64,000 bases of DNA from JALZVT01 sp039029135 (GTDB lineage Bacteria > Pseudomonadota > Gammaproteobacteria > Pseudomonadales > Azotimanducaceae): contig JBCCGT010000004.1 of assembly GCA_039029135.1 (NCBI GenBank), positions 124,001 through 188,000 of the forward strand, written 5' to 3'. A program made the position numbers and the translations under genes. This document shows, piece after piece, positions 51,495-60,898 of the stretch. Position 1 is the first letter of the stretch. Every line of letters starts with the position of its first letter. The notes under the pieces are model-generated. The model worked only from the letters and a program-made list of their open reading frames with translations. It searched no databases and was not told the DNA's origin.

Positions 51495-52586
51495 TCAGTC
51501 GCCGGATTGGTCTGTGCTCTGCTTCTCGCGCAGAGACGTTTGGGTCGTCTGGACGTTCGTCGCGGCGCCGCCGTCGGCGCGCTGAATCTCCAGCGGCGGT
51601 GGCACGGCCGGCCGGTCGAGCAGGCCGAAGCTCATCACATTGAGCCAGGAACGTTCGCGGTTGCTGACCGTCTTCTTGAACACTAGGTTGCCTGCCGCGT
51701 CGAAGGCCTCGTAGTCGGGATAGTTGTGCGCGAGCACCAGCAGCATGTCGTTGGCGGCGTCTTCCAGACCGAGCTGGTAGTTGGACTCTATGGCGATCGC
51801 GAGAGCATCGGCGACGGCGGCCGACGACGGATAGTTTTCGATGACATAGCGCGCGCGATTCGATGCCGCGACGTAGGCTTTGCGCTGCATGTAGTAGTCG
51901 GCAATGTTGACCTCGCTGGCGGCTAGCACGTCGCGCAGGAAGATCATGCGCTGGCGCGTGTCCGGGGCGTATTCGCTGTTCGGAAATCGCTTCAGCATGT
52001 CGCTGAAGACGCTGAACGCCTCGCGCATGCCGCTGACGTCGCGCCGCGAATAGTCGGTGGTGCGCAGCCGATCCAGCACGCCCGCGTTGCGGCGCTGCGC
52101 GGCCAGACCGTTCATGTAGTACGCGTAGTCCACGTTCTCGTGCTGTGGGTGCAGGCGTATGAAGCGGCGCGCGGCCGCCTGGGAGGAGTCGAGCTCAAAG
52201 GACATGTAGCGGGCGTAGATCAGCTCGAGCTGCGCCTGCTCCGCGTAGCGTCCAAACGGGAAGCGAGCCTCCAGCTGCTCGAGGTGCGCAATGGCGGCAT
52301 TGTAATTGCTGGTGCGCAGGCTCCGCTGGGCGTTCTGGTAGATGATGCCCTCGGCCGTATTGTCGTTCTCGTCGTAGTAGCCGCCGCCGCCGTCGCTCTT
52401 GCAGCCGCTGAGCAGCAGCGAACCGAGCAGCACGCCAAGCAGCGCGCCCAGCGCTAGCGCAGAGGGGCCTCTGCTTGCCCGCGCGTCGTCGCGTGCGGAT
52501 GCGGACGCGTTGCGCCCGCGATCGAAAGGATAGGGCGTCGGGCTGGCGGTGTCGGGCGCCGACAGGGCGAGTATGGAACTCTCCAT
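51495..52586 (-). CDS. bamD: Outer membrane assembly lipoprotein BamD
   Basis: 363 residues. The lipobox LLSGC places the lipid-carrying Cys at residue 62, so an unusually long hydrophilic stretch of about 42 residues comes before the hydrophobic core; there is no later in-frame start that would shorten it. The mature part is five TPR-like repeats with the BamD signature LEARFPFGRYAEQAQLELIYA and FIRLHPQHENVDYAYYMNGL. It is part of the BAM complex that inserts outer-membrane proteins. Divergent from rluD as in other gammaproteobacteria. Confidence 0.9.
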   Translation of the reverse strand: MESSILALSAPDTASPTPYPFDRGRNASASARDDARASRGPSALALGALLGVLLGSLLLSGCKSDGGGGYYDENDNTAEGIIYQNAQRSLRTSNYNAAIAHLEQLEARFPFGRYAEQAQLELIYARYMSFELDSSQAAARRFIRLHPQHENVDYAYYMNGLAAQRRNAGVLDRLRTTDYSRRDVSGMREAFSVFSDMLKRFPNSEYAPDTRQRMIFLRDVLAASEVNIADYYMQRKAYVAASNRARYVIENYPSSAAVADALAIAIESNYQLGLEDAANDMLLVLAHNYPDYEAFDAAGNLVFKKTVSNRERSWLNVMSFGLLDRPAVPPPLEIQRADGGAATNVQTTQTSLREKQSTDQSGD

Positions 52587-52760
52587 GGACACTGATCTCC
52601 GGTCAGAGTGTGGCCGCTCGTCGTAACGGCCGTGTATGGGGACAGTTTACCATTGCTGTCCGCTGGCTTAAGTTCGGCGGCGACCGGGTTCGGCGGTCGG
52701 CGTTGCGGCCGATTCGCTCGGGCTCCGCTCGACTACACCACAACCAGCCTCAGGCCATCG

Positions 52761-53768
52761 ATGTCATCCCCCGACGCCGCAGACACCTCATCGCTCCGAC
52801 TCGCTTTGACAGCGCTGGTACCCAATGAGTTCGGCGGCGAACGCCTGGATCGAACCGCCGCCGCGCTGTTCGACGAATACTCGCGGACCGAGCTGACGCG
52901 CTGGATACGGGCGGGCGAGCTGCGGGTAAACGGCGGGGTCGCGGCGGCCAAGAAGCGCCTGCTGGGCGGTGAGCGACTGGATCTGACGGGTCGCGTGCGC
53001 GAACTGCCGGCCTGGCAGACGCCGCAGCCGGTCGAGTTCGGTGTGCTGCATGAGGACGAAGACCTGATCGTCGTGGCAAAACCGGTCGGTCTGGTCGTCC
53101 ACCCGGGTGCCGGGCAGCCGGCGGGCACCCTGGTCAACGGCCTGCTGCATCGTTTCCCCCAACTCAAACACCTGCCGCGGGCGGGAATCGTGCATCGGCT
53201 CGACAAGGACACGAGCGGCGCGCTGGCGGTGGCGGCGAGCCCCGCGGCGCATCGGACGCTGGTGCAGGCGCTGGCGGAGCGACGCGTCGAGCGCCGCTAC
53301 CGGGCCATCGCCATCGGCCGGATCGACGCGGATCGACGCATCGAGGCACCGATCGGTCGCGATCCGAGCCGGCGCACGCGACAGGCCGTGGTCGCGCACG
53401 GCAAACCCGCCGTCACCCATGTGCGCGTCCTGGAACGCTTTGCTGCCCATAGCCTGATCGAAGCGCGCCTGGAGACCGGACGCACCCACCAGATCCGTGT
53501 CCACCTTGCCCATGTCGGCCACCCTCTGGTCGGCGACGCGCGCTACGGTGCGCGGCTGCGTCTGCCGGCGGCCTGCGACGCCGCTCTCGAGTCGGCGCTG
53601 CGCGCCTTCGAGCATCAGGCGCTCCACGCCTGGCGCCTCGGCCTTACTCATCCGCGGACGGGGCAATGGCTCGAGTTCGAGGCCGCCGAGCCGGATGACT
53701 TCCGGGCGCTGGTGAACGCGCTCAGACACCACGCCGATCCTGACACCCGCTCCGGAGCCGGCCAGTGA
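52761..53768 (+). CDS. rluD: 23S rRNA pseudouridine synthase RluD
   Basis: 335 residues. The N-terminal S4 RNA-binding domain (about 25-80, ERLDRTAAALF with SRTELTRWIRAGELRVNG) is followed by the catalytic domain with Asp148 in HRLDKDTSG. FEARLETGRTHQIRVHL-type motif (here IEARLETGRTHQIRVHLAH) and VGHPLVGDARYG are family landmarks. It converts uridines 1911, 1915 and 1917 of 23S rRNA in E. coli. ATG 52761 is chosen to match the RluD N-terminus. The stop overlaps the pgeF start. Confidence 0.93.
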   Translation: MSSPDAADTSSLRLALTALVPNEFGGERLDRTAAALFDEYSRTELTRWIRAGELRVNGGVAAAKKRLLGGERLDLTGRVRELPAWQTPQPVEFGVLHEDEDLIVVAKPVGLVVHPGAGQPAGTLVNGLLHRFPQLKHLPRAGIVHRLDKDTSGALAVAASPAAHRTLVQALAERRVERRYRAIAIGRIDADRRIEAPIGRDPSRRTRQAVVAHGKPAVTHVRVLERFAAHSLIEARLETGRTHQIRVHLAHVGHPLVGDARYGARLRLPAACDAALESALRAFEHQALHAWRLGLTHPRTGQWLEFEAAEPDDFRALVNALRHHADPDTRSGAGQ

Positions 53769-54526
53769 CGGTTCCGCTGCTCGATTTGAACGAACCCGCG
53801 GACTGGCGCGCCGGTTTCGCCTGCACGCTTGGGGGCGGAACCGGCTACGGTCGATTCAACCTCGGGATGCACGTCGGTGACGACCCGCAGCAGGTCGCGG
53901 CGCGACGGTCGCGGCTCGCGGCTGCTCTCGGCGTCACACGCATTGCGTGGCTCAATCAGGTGCACGGCGTCGAGTGCCTGGAAATCGGCGCGCCGCAGGA
54001 ACCGCCACCCGACGCGGACGCGGTCTGGACGCGCGCGCGCGGGCTGGCCCTCGGCATTCTGACTGCCGACTGCGTGCCGGTGCTGCTCGCTGGTGGTGGC
54101 TGCGTCGCGGCGGCCCATGCCGGCTGGCGTGGCATCGCCGGCGGTATCCTGCCGCGGCTTGTGAGGCGGCTGCCGGCCAAGCCCCGCGACTTGCGGGCCT
54201 TCATCGGTCCGGCGATCAGCGGTGCGGTGTATCAGGTCGGCGAGGAGGTGGCCGAAGCGCTGCGGGCCGTCGACCTGGAACACTGCCTGCGCGCGCAGCG
54301 CCCGGACGGCACGGACCGTCGATATCTGGCGGACTTGATCGGCGCGGCGCGCGCTCAGCTTGCCGCGAGTGGCGTGTCGCAGGTGAGCGGCGGCGACTGG
54401 TGCACGCTGACCGACGAGCGGTTCTACTCGTATCGACGCGCCTCTATTGCGCTAGCCGGAGCGCCGCCCGCTGGCGGGCCTGCTGTGGGGCGGCAGGCAA
54501 GCCTGGTGTGGTTGCGCGGGACCTGA
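53765..54526 (+). CDS. pgeF: Multicopper-oxidase-like laccase domain protein PgeF (YfiH)
   Basis: 253 residues from GTG 53765 (GTGA overlap with rluD). WLNQVHGVE, LTADCVPVLLA and AAHAGWRGIAGG carry the His/Cys/His zinc- or copper-binding triad of the family. The protein corrects D-/L-amino acid misincorporation during peptidoglycan precursor synthesis in E. coli. The conserved pair rluD-pgeF supports the call. Confidence 0.92.
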   Translation: MTVPLLDLNEPADWRAGFACTLGGGTGYGRFNLGMHVGDDPQQVAARRSRLAAALGVTRIAWLNQVHGVECLEIGAPQEPPPDADAVWTRARGLALGILTADCVPVLLAGGGCVAAAHAGWRGIAGGILPRLVRRLPAKPRDLRAFIGPAISGAVYQVGEEVAEALRAVDLEHCLRAQRPDGTDRRYLADLIGAARAQLAASGVSQVSGGDWCTLTDERFYSYRRASIALAGAPPAGGPAVGRQASLVWLRGT

Positions 54527-54559
54527 TGGGCCGCCAGGGCGCGGCTGCGTCGTGCGCTA

Positions 54560-55159
54560 CTAGCCCGTGGCGTCGCAGTTGGTGGCGATGCTGAGCTGAG
54601 CCTGGCGGACGCGCTCGTCGCGATCTTCGTCGGTCATCGCGACCTCTTCGCCGTTGGCATCCTTGTAGCGAATCCTGCCGCGGGCCTGCAGCTTCTTCAG
54701 GACCCGCTGAGAGGTTGCGCAGTTGGTGGTGCGCAGCTTGGCGACGGCCGCCTTGCGGCTGGCCTCGGCTGCCTCCAACTCCGCGAGCATCGAGCGCTGA
54801 CTCTCGGACAGGTTGGGCTGTTCGCTGGCGGGTGCCTCGCTTGCCGCGGCGGCGCCAACCGTCGCGGCAGCCGCAGGCGCGCCTGCCGATGCGGTATACG
54901 GGTTCACCAGCCGCGCCTCGGCGCCACTGGGTTTACGCTCGCCGTAGTTCACGACGCCGTTTTCGTCCACCCAACGATAGACCTCGGCCGTCGCGGCCGG
55001 CGCGTTGAAGAGCGCCATGGCGGCTGCCAGCAGCCCGGCCACCGCCGCTACGGTGATGGTCAGGTCTGGCCGCCGCAGGGCGCGCGCCCGAGCGCGTGCG
55101 GGAAGTGCTGTTCGCGGAGCGCGACGACCGCTCGAGGCTGTGGAAAGAAAGCTGCTCAT
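54560..55159 (-). CDS. DUF4124 domain exported protein
   Basis: 199 residues. An Arg-rich N-terminus (1-32) precedes a membrane/signal segment (about 33-52) with AATA-E as the cleavage site. The DUF4124 domain (about 58-100) has VYRWVDENGVVNYGERKP. An Ala-rich linker and a helical, charged C-terminal part follow, with RILRKL-like basic stretches and two Cys. Function unknown. The same gene type stands before ilvI in Pseudomonas. ATG 55159 is chosen; upstream codons lack homology. It is divergent from the ilv operon. Confidence 0.8.
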   Translation of the reverse strand: MSSFLSTASSGRRAPRTALPARARARALRRPDLTITVAAVAGLLAAAMALFNAPAATAEVYRWVDENGVVNYGERKPSGAEARLVNPYTASAGAPAAAATVGAAAASEAPASEQPNLSESQRSMLAELEAAEASRKAAVAKLRTTNCATSQRVLKKLQARGRIRYKDANGEEVAMTDEDRDERVRQAQLSIATNCDATG

Positions 55160-55279
55160 GTCGATCTCAGGGCTCCGGCGCGTCTGAATTGTGATCCGTA
55201 TCGAGACTATCACAGCCCGCGAGCCGCCCTGATGTGCCCTGGGGCACAAAGTCTGCGTTTCGAAACGTCCCCTCTTTAA

Positions 55280-55308
55280 TTGACATGAAATTTCCGAACG
55301 CGAAGAAT
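55280..55308 (+). promoter_or_regulatory. Promoter for the ilvIHC operon
   Basis: A perfect TTGACA (55280-55285) and AAGAAT (55303-55308, 4 of 6) are 17 bp apart. The leader to ilvI is about 215 nt. I see no leader peptide rich in Leu, Val and Ile codons, so classical attenuation is not evident. The rest of 55160-55527 shows nothing else. Confidence 0.65.
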
Positions 55309-55527
55309 ACGCGCCCCCGCGCGCGCCGCTATCCCGGTCACCCCTGACGAACGGCGCTCGAACGGCGGCTCCGCTGGCGCTCATCAAGCGCGGCGCGAGC
55401 CCGAGTCGAATACGCGGGCCAGCGCCGTCGGCGTCGGGTGTTGCGGTTTGCTGCCGTCAAACATCCGGCGGCCGGGCTAGCGGCTGCTGCGGAATTTTAT
55501 GTTGAACCGACCAGTCAGGATTGCTCG

Positions 55528-57291
55528 ATGAGCGATGAGATGAGTGACGAGATATTGTCAGGCGGCGAGATGCTCATAAGGGCACTGCAGGACGCCGGCG
55601 TCGACGTGGTGTTTGGCTATCCGGGTGGGGCCGCGCTACACATATATGACGCGATCTTCCGCCAGCAGGAGGTCGAACACATGCTGGTTCGGCACGAGCA
55701 GGCGGCGACCCACATGGCCGACGGCTACGCGCGCGCCACCGGTCGGCCGGGCGTCGTGCTGGTTACCTCTGGGCCAGGGGCCACCAACGCGGTGACCGGC
55801 ATTGCGACGGCCTATATGGACTCGATTCCGATGATCGTGATTTCGGGTCAGGTGGCCTCTGAGTTCATCGGTACCGATGCGTTTCAGGAGACCGACATGG
55901 TCGGTATCTCGAGACCGGTGGTGAAACACAGCTTCATCATCAAAGATATCGAGAAGATCCCTGAGGTCATCAGTAAGGCCTTCTATATCGCGAGTTCGGG
56001 ACGGCCAGGACCCGTGGTGATCGACGTGCCGAAGGACATGACGGATCCGGGCGTGCAGGCGCGGTATCGCTTTCCGCGGGACGTCACCTTGCGTTCCTAC
56101 ACGCCGGCGACCCGCGGGCACGGCGGACAGATTCGCAAGGCGGTGGCGGCGCTGTTGGCCGCCAAGCGCCCGGTGATCTACAGCGGCGGCGGCGTCATTC
56201 AGGGCGATGCAAGCGAGCAACTCACCGAACTCGCGCGCCGACTCGACTATCCAGTGACCAATACGCTGATGGGGCTGGGGGCATTCCCAGCGCCGGATCG
56301 GCAGTTCCTCGGCATGCTCGGCATGCACGGCACGTTCGAGGCGAACATGGCCATGGACGAGGCGGACCTGATCTTTGCCCTGGGCGCGCGCTTCGACGAT
56401 CGCGTCACCAACAATCCGGCGAAGTTCGCCCCGGACGCCACGATTGTGCACCTGGATGTCGACCCCGCGTCGATCTCGAAGATCATCGAGGCGGACGTGC
56501 CGATCGTTGCGCCGGTCGGTCCGGCGCTCGATATGATGCTGGAGGTTCTGGACGCGGAACTCGAACGCACGCCCGACGCGCTCGACAAGGCGGCGCACGC
56601 GCAGTGGTGGCAGAAGATCGATGGCTGGCGCACCGAAGCTGGCCTCGATCACGCGCTGCCGGTCGAAAGCAACGGGCGCATTCTGCCGCAGCGCGTTGTG
56701 CAGGCGCTGTACCAGGCAACCGGCGGTGATGCGTTCATCACCTCGGACGTGGGCCAGCATCAGATGTTCGCGGCGCAGTATTATCACTTCAACGCGCCGC
56801 GGCGGTGGATCAACTCGGGCGGACTGGGAACCATGGGCTTCGGTCTGCCTTCTGCCATGGGCGTACAGGTGGCCCATCGCGACGCCGTCGTTGCCTGCGT
56901 GTCGGGCGAAGGCAGCTTCATGATGAACCTGCAGGAGCTGTCGACCTGTCGCCAGTACGCGCTGCCGATCAAGATCGTCATCCTGAATAACGAAGCGCTC
57001 GGCATGGTGAAGCAATGGCAGGACATGCAGTACGGCGGCCGGCACTCCGAGAGCACGTATAGCGACTCGCTGCCCGACTTCGTGGCGCTCGCCGAATCCT
57101 TCGGCCACGTCGGCATGCGTATCGATGATCCGGCGCAGTTGGACGACGCGCTGGCGGAGATGTTTGCCCCGCATAATCGCGATCGTCTGGTGCTGCTCGA
57201 CGTCGCGGTCGATCCCGAGGAACACGTCTATCCCATGGCAATCAAAGGCGGCGCCATGCGCGACATGGTCCTGTCACGGGCGGGGGGCTGA
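55528..57291 (+). CDS. ilvI: Acetolactate synthase, large (catalytic) subunit
   Basis: 587 residues with three thiamin diphosphate-enzyme domains. Glu57 in VRHEQAATHMADGYARATG activates the cofactor. The cofactor/metal motif is GEGSFMMNLQEL with GEG in place of GDG, also seen in Pseudomonas IlvI. ILNNEALGMVKQWQ closes it. It condenses two pyruvates to acetolactate, or pyruvate and 2-oxobutanoate, the product of IlvA, to acetohydroxybutyrate. It is followed 3 bp later by the regulatory subunit. Confidence 0.95.
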   Translation: MSDEMSDEILSGGEMLIRALQDAGVDVVFGYPGGAALHIYDAIFRQQEVEHMLVRHEQAATHMADGYARATGRPGVVLVTSGPGATNAVTGIATAYMDSIPMIVISGQVASEFIGTDAFQETDMVGISRPVVKHSFIIKDIEKIPEVISKAFYIASSGRPGPVVIDVPKDMTDPGVQARYRFPRDVTLRSYTPATRGHGGQIRKAVAALLAAKRPVIYSGGGVIQGDASEQLTELARRLDYPVTNTLMGLGAFPAPDRQFLGMLGMHGTFEANMAMDEADLIFALGARFDDRVTNNPAKFAPDATIVHLDVDPASISKIIEADVPIVAPVGPALDMMLEVLDAELERTPDALDKAAHAQWWQKIDGWRTEAGLDHALPVESNGRILPQRVVQALYQATGGDAFITSDVGQHQMFAAQYYHFNAPRRWINSGGLGTMGFGLPSAMGVQVAHRDAVVACVSGEGSFMMNLQELSTCRQYALPIKIVILNNEALGMVKQWQDMQYGGRHSESTYSDSLPDFVALAESFGHVGMRIDDPAQLDDALAEMFAPHNRDRLVLLDVAVDPEEHVYPMAIKGGAMRDMVLSRAGG

Positions 57292-57294
57292 GTC

Positions 57295-57786
57295 ATGCGC
57301 AGAGTATTGGCGGTACTGCTCGAAAACGAAGCCGGCGCGCTAGCGCGCGTGACGAGCCTGTTTGCCCAGCGCGACTACAACATCCAGACCCTCACGGTGG
57401 CGCCCACGGAGGACGCGACGCTGTCGCGCCTGACGCTGACGACTTCGGGGGACGATTCGAAGATCGAACAGATCACCAAGCAGCTCAACAAGCTGATCGA
57501 GGTGGTCAAGGTTGTCGATCTAACCGACTCGGAGCACGTAGAGCGCGAAATCATGCTGGTCAAGGTGCGCGCCGAGGGCGTCGCCCGCGAAGAAGTGCGG
57601 CGCACCGCCGACATCTTTCGCGGTCAGATCATCGACGTGACGGCTAACGCCTATACCGTGCAGCTGACCGGACCGCAGGCGAAGCTCGACGCGTTTATCG
57701 GTGCTATCGGCAAGACGACCGTGCTGGAAGTTGTGCGTTCCGGCGCGACGGGCATTAGCCGCGGCGACAAGATTCTCAGCATCTAG
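57295..57786 (+). CDS. ilvH: Acetolactate synthase, small (regulatory) subunit
   Basis: 163 residues: an N-terminal ACT domain (VLLENEAGALARVTSLFAQR with YNIQTLTVAPTED), the valine-binding feedback site, and the C-terminal ALS_ss domain. Standard length for IlvH. ATG 57295 follows the ilvI stop by 3 bp, consistent with equal expression of both subunits. Confidence 0.96.
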   Translation: MRRVLAVLLENEAGALARVTSLFAQRDYNIQTLTVAPTEDATLSRLTLTTSGDDSKIEQITKQLNKLIEVVKVVDLTDSEHVEREIMLVKVRAEGVAREEVRRTADIFRGQIIDVTANAYTVQLTGPQAKLDAFIGAIGKTTVLEVVRSGATGISRGDKILSI

Positions 57787-57855
57787 CCAAGCAAGTTCTA
57801 TCCATTCACCACCGGCGCTGCGATCGCGCTGACGACCATTCAAAAGGGGACAACC

Positions 57856-58875
57856 ATGCAGGTCTACTACGACAAAGACGCTGACCTTTCCATCATTCAG
57901 AACATGAACGTGGTGATCGTCGGCTATGGCTCCCAGGGCCATGCCCATGCCAACAATCTGCGCGACAGCGGCGTGGCCAATGTCACCATCGGCCTGCGCC
58001 AGGGCTCCGGATCCTGGCGCAAGGCCGAGAACGCGGGTTTCAAGGTGGCGGAAGTCGCCGACGCCGTGCGCGATGCCGATCTGGTCATGGTGCTCACGCC
58101 CGACGAAGGTCAGCGCGCGCTCTACGCAGCGGAGATCGCGTCGAACGCGAAAGAGGGCGTGACGCTTGCCTTCGCGCACGGCTTCAACGTCCATTTCGGT
58201 CTGATCGAACCGCGCGACGATATGGACGTCATCATGATCGCGCCCAAGGGGCCGGGCCACACGGTACGCTCGACGTACACTCAGGGCGGCGGCGTGCCGT
58301 CGCTGATCGCCATCGCTCAAGACCGCTCGGGCATGGCGCAGGCGAAGGCACTGTCCTATGCGTCAGCGAACGGCGGTGGCCGCGCGGGTATCATCGAAAC
58401 CAACTTTCGCGAGGAAACCGAGACCGATCTGTTCGGTGAGCAGGCGGTGCTGTGCGGCGGCGCGACCGCGCTGGTGCAGGCCGGATTTGAGACCCTGGTC
58501 GAGGCGGGCTATGCCCCCGAGATGGCCTACTTCGAGTGCCTGCACGAGCTGAAGCTCATCGTCGATCTGCTCTATGAGGGCGGCGTCGCCAACATGTGGT
58601 ACTCGGTATCGAACACGGCCGAATACGGCGGCCTGACCCGCGGTTCGCGCCTGGTGACCGACGAAACGAAGGCAGAGATGAAGCGCATCCTTAAGGAGAT
58701 CCAGGAAGGCGAGTTCGCGCGCGAGTTCGTCACCGAGAATCAGGCCGGGGCGCCGACCATCAAGGCCCGTCGGCGACTCACGAGCGAGCACCAGCTTGAG
58801 GCGGTGGGGGCGGGTCTGCGCGAGATGATGCCCTGGATCAAGGAAAACCGCCTGGTCGACAAAGACGTCAACTAG
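57856..58875 (+). CDS. ilvC: Ketol-acid reductoisomerase (NADP+), class I
   Basis: 339 residues, the short class I form. The Rossmann motif VVIVGYGSQGHAHANNLRDSG is at about 17-37 (key GYGSQGHA), IGLRQGSGSWRKAE binds the cofactor phosphate, and the knotted C-terminal domain has ECLHELKLIVDLLYEGG with the Mg-binding acidic residues. It converts acetolactate to dihydroxyisovalerate. AGGGG-like ribosome-binding site (AAAGGGGA) precedes ATG 57856. Third gene of the ilv operon. Confidence 0.97.
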   Translation: MQVYYDKDADLSIIQNMNVVIVGYGSQGHAHANNLRDSGVANVTIGLRQGSGSWRKAENAGFKVAEVADAVRDADLVMVLTPDEGQRALYAAEIASNAKEGVTLAFAHGFNVHFGLIEPRDDMDVIMIAPKGPGHTVRSTYTQGGGVPSLIAIAQDRSGMAQAKALSYASANGGGRAGIIETNFREETETDLFGEQAVLCGGATALVQAGFETLVEAGYAPEMAYFECLHELKLIVDLLYEGGVANMWYSVSNTAEYGGLTRGSRLVTDETKAEMKRILKEIQEGEFAREFVTENQAGAPTIKARRRLTSEHQLEAVGAGLREMMPWIKENRLVDKDVN

Positions 58876-58900
58876 GCGATGACGCTAACCGGGTGATACT

Positions 58901-58934
58901 GCGCGGGGCGGCGTTCGGAACCCAAACCCCGCGC
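58901..58934 (+). terminator. Hairpin after ilvC, no U-tract
   Basis: GCGCGGGG and CCCCGCGC make a perfect 8-bp stem with an 18-nt loop, 25 nt after the ilvC stop. It would partly separate ilvIHC from pssA. Confidence 0.5.
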
Positions 58935-58976
58935 CGGGTGAGCGACACTTAAGCCAGCCTAACGAGAGGCGAGCGG

Positions 58977-59813
58977 ATGAGCGACGACACGGAGCAACGT
59001 CAGGCGGCGGACGGCAGCGGCGAGGCGCCGACCGCCGCGCGTATCGGTTCGATCCATCCACTACCGGAGGCGGTAGGCGAGGACACGCGCAGGCGCGGCG
59101 TCTACCTGCTTCCCAACCTGATCACTAGCGGCGGCCTGTTCGCCGGCTTCTACGCGATGGTGGCGAGCGCCAACGGCAACTTCGTCGCCGCCTGCCTCGC
59201 GATCATAGCGGCCCTGGTGCTCGACACCGCGGATGGCCGCGTGGCGCGCTTTACCCGCACCGAAAGCGAGTTCGGCGCCCAGTACGACAGCCTGTCGGAT
59301 ATGGCCGCCTTTGGGGTGGCGCCCGGGTTGCTCGTGTACTTCTATACGCTGAACTCGGTCGGCCAGCTCGGCTGGGCGGCGACCTTCATCTACATGGCGT
59401 GCGCGGCGCTGCGCCTCGCCCGCTTCAACACCGACAGCAATCTGGCCTCGTTTACCGGGCTCGCGAGCCCGGCGGCGGCCATGCTGATTGCCTGCAGCAT
59501 CTGGCTGGTGTCCGAGAGCTACCCGGCCGCGGCAACGAGTCCCATGCTGCCCGCCGCGTTTGCGGTGCTGACCATTGTTGTTGCGCTGCTGATGGTGTCG
59601 CCGCTGACCTATTTCTCGCCCAAGTCCCTGGCGCTCGGACGACGCGTGCCCTTTATCGTGCTGGTCGCGGTGGTGGTGGTGCTGGCGCTGATTCTCTCGG
59701 AGCCGCCGCTGGTGCTGCTGCTGATGTTCGCCTGCTACGCGCTGTCCGCGCCCCTGGTCTATGGCGCGCGGGCGCTGGTGGACGCGCTGCGCCGCAATCG
59801 CTCGGAAAGCTGA
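58977..59813 (+). CDS. pssA: CDP-diacylglycerol-serine O-phosphatidyltransferase
   Basis: 278 residues, a membrane enzyme with about eight helices. The CDP-alcohol phosphotransferase motif DTADGRVARF followed by GAQYDSLSD (about 82-108) has all the aspartates that bind metal and CDP. It makes phosphatidylserine, the precursor of phosphatidylethanolamine. The N-terminal 40 residues are polar. The same order ilvC-pssA-msrP is found in Pseudomonas. Confidence 0.92.
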   Translation: MSDDTEQRQAADGSGEAPTAARIGSIHPLPEAVGEDTRRRGVYLLPNLITSGGLFAGFYAMVASANGNFVAACLAIIAALVLDTADGRVARFTRTESEFGAQYDSLSDMAAFGVAPGLLVYFYTLNSVGQLGWAATFIYMACAALRLARFNTDSNLASFTGLASPAAAMLIACSIWLVSESYPAAATSPMLPAAFAVLTIVVALLMVSPLTYFSPKSLALGRRVPFIVLVAVVVVLALILSEPPLVLLLMFACYALSAPLVYGARALVDALRRNRSES

Positions 59814-59923
59814 CACGCATCACGCGGTCGCAACGGAACCAATCGCTGCCGGTTTGGCCTAAACCAGAGACTGGTATTGAGATTGAGCGGTTGAGGGATA
59901 GAGACAGTGAGAAAGCGAGCGCG

Positions 59924-60883
59924 ATGAGCCACTTCATACACAACCCGGCCGGGCGAGCGATACGCGAAGAGCCGGCGGCGTCGATCACACCCCGTTCCGT
60001 TTACGTCGCCCGGCGACAGTTTATGCGTGCGGGGCTCGCGTGCGCCGCGGGCGTGAGCGCGTTCGGCGCCGGGGCGGCGACCGACTGGGCGAGCGCTAAG
60101 TCGGAGCGCGACGAGCCAGTCACCCCCAGCGAGCTTGCGTTTCAATACAACAACTTTTACGAGTTCGGTACCGGCAAAGACGATCCCGCCAAGAACGCCC
60201 ATCGACTAACCACCGCGCCCTGGCAGGTTACGGTTAGCGGTGCCGCGGAGCGCACGGGCACGTTTGAGCTCGATGATCTGCTGGCGGGCTGCGCGGTCGT
60301 CGAACGGATCTACCGACTGCGCTGCGTCGAGGCCTGGTCGATGGTGATTCCCTGGCGCGGCGTGGCGCTCGGCGAGCTGCTGGGCAAGCTTAAGCCGACG
60401 GCCGACGCCCGCTATGTGCGTTTCAAGACGCTCTATCGGCCCAAGGAGATGGTCGGGCAGAAGGCGCTGTTCAGCACGATCGACTGGCCCTACGTTGAAG
60501 GCCTGCGGCTGGACGAGGCGCGTCACCCGCTGACGCTGCTGGCCACCGGCATGTACGACGAGGATCTACCTAAGCAGAACGGGGCGCCGCTGCGTCTCGT
60601 CGTGCCCTGGAAATATGGCTTCAAGAGCATCAAGTCGATCGTCGCGATCGAATTTCTGCGCGAGCAGCCGAAGACCACCTGGGAGCTGCAGAACGCCCGC
60701 GAGTACGGCTTCTATGCCAACGTCAATCCGGCCGTTTCGCATCCGCGCTGGAGTCAGGCGACCGAGCGTCGACTTACCGGCGGCCTCTTCAGCCGCAACC
60801 GCATCGATACGCTGCCGTTCAACGGCTACGCGGGACAGGTTGCATCGCTCTACGAGGGCATGGATCTACGGCGACACTTCTAG
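59924..60883 (+). CDS. msrP: Protein-methionine-sulfoxide reductase catalytic subunit MsrP
   Basis: 319 residues. A twin-arginine signal (Arg30-Arg31, VARRQFMRAGL) exports the folded molybdopterin enzyme. The molybdenum ligand is Cys134 in YRLRCVEAWSMVIPW. TGMYDEDLPKQNGAPLRL and VVPWKYGFKSIKSI are sulfite-oxidase-fold landmarks. It repairs oxidised methionines in periplasmic proteins. The frame is open upstream through pssA, but ATG 59924 gives the family start. MsrQ is encoded next. Confidence 0.94.
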   Translation: MSHFIHNPAGRAIREEPAASITPRSVYVARRQFMRAGLACAAGVSAFGAGAATDWASAKSERDEPVTPSELAFQYNNFYEFGTGKDDPAKNAHRLTTAPWQVTVSGAAERTGTFELDDLLAGCAVVERIYRLRCVEAWSMVIPWRGVALGELLGKLKPTADARYVRFKTLYRPKEMVGQKALFSTIDWPYVEGLRLDEARHPLTLLATGMYDEDLPKQNGAPLRLVVPWKYGFKSIKSIVAIEFLREQPKTTWELQNAREYGFYANVNPAVSHPRWSQATERRLTGGLFSRNRIDTLPFNGYAGQVASLYEGMDLRRHF

Positions 60884-60898
60884 GCCCGCGACCGGGCC

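Noticed and set aside
55636..57225. 529-codon minus-strand frame opposite ilvI
   Set aside because: A high-GC antisense shadow; His/Arg-rich composition and no motif.
59399..59923. Possible N-terminal extension of msrP through pssA
   Set aside because: The added sequence is a shifted reading of pssA with no signal peptide; ATG 59924 gives the normal twin-arginine start.
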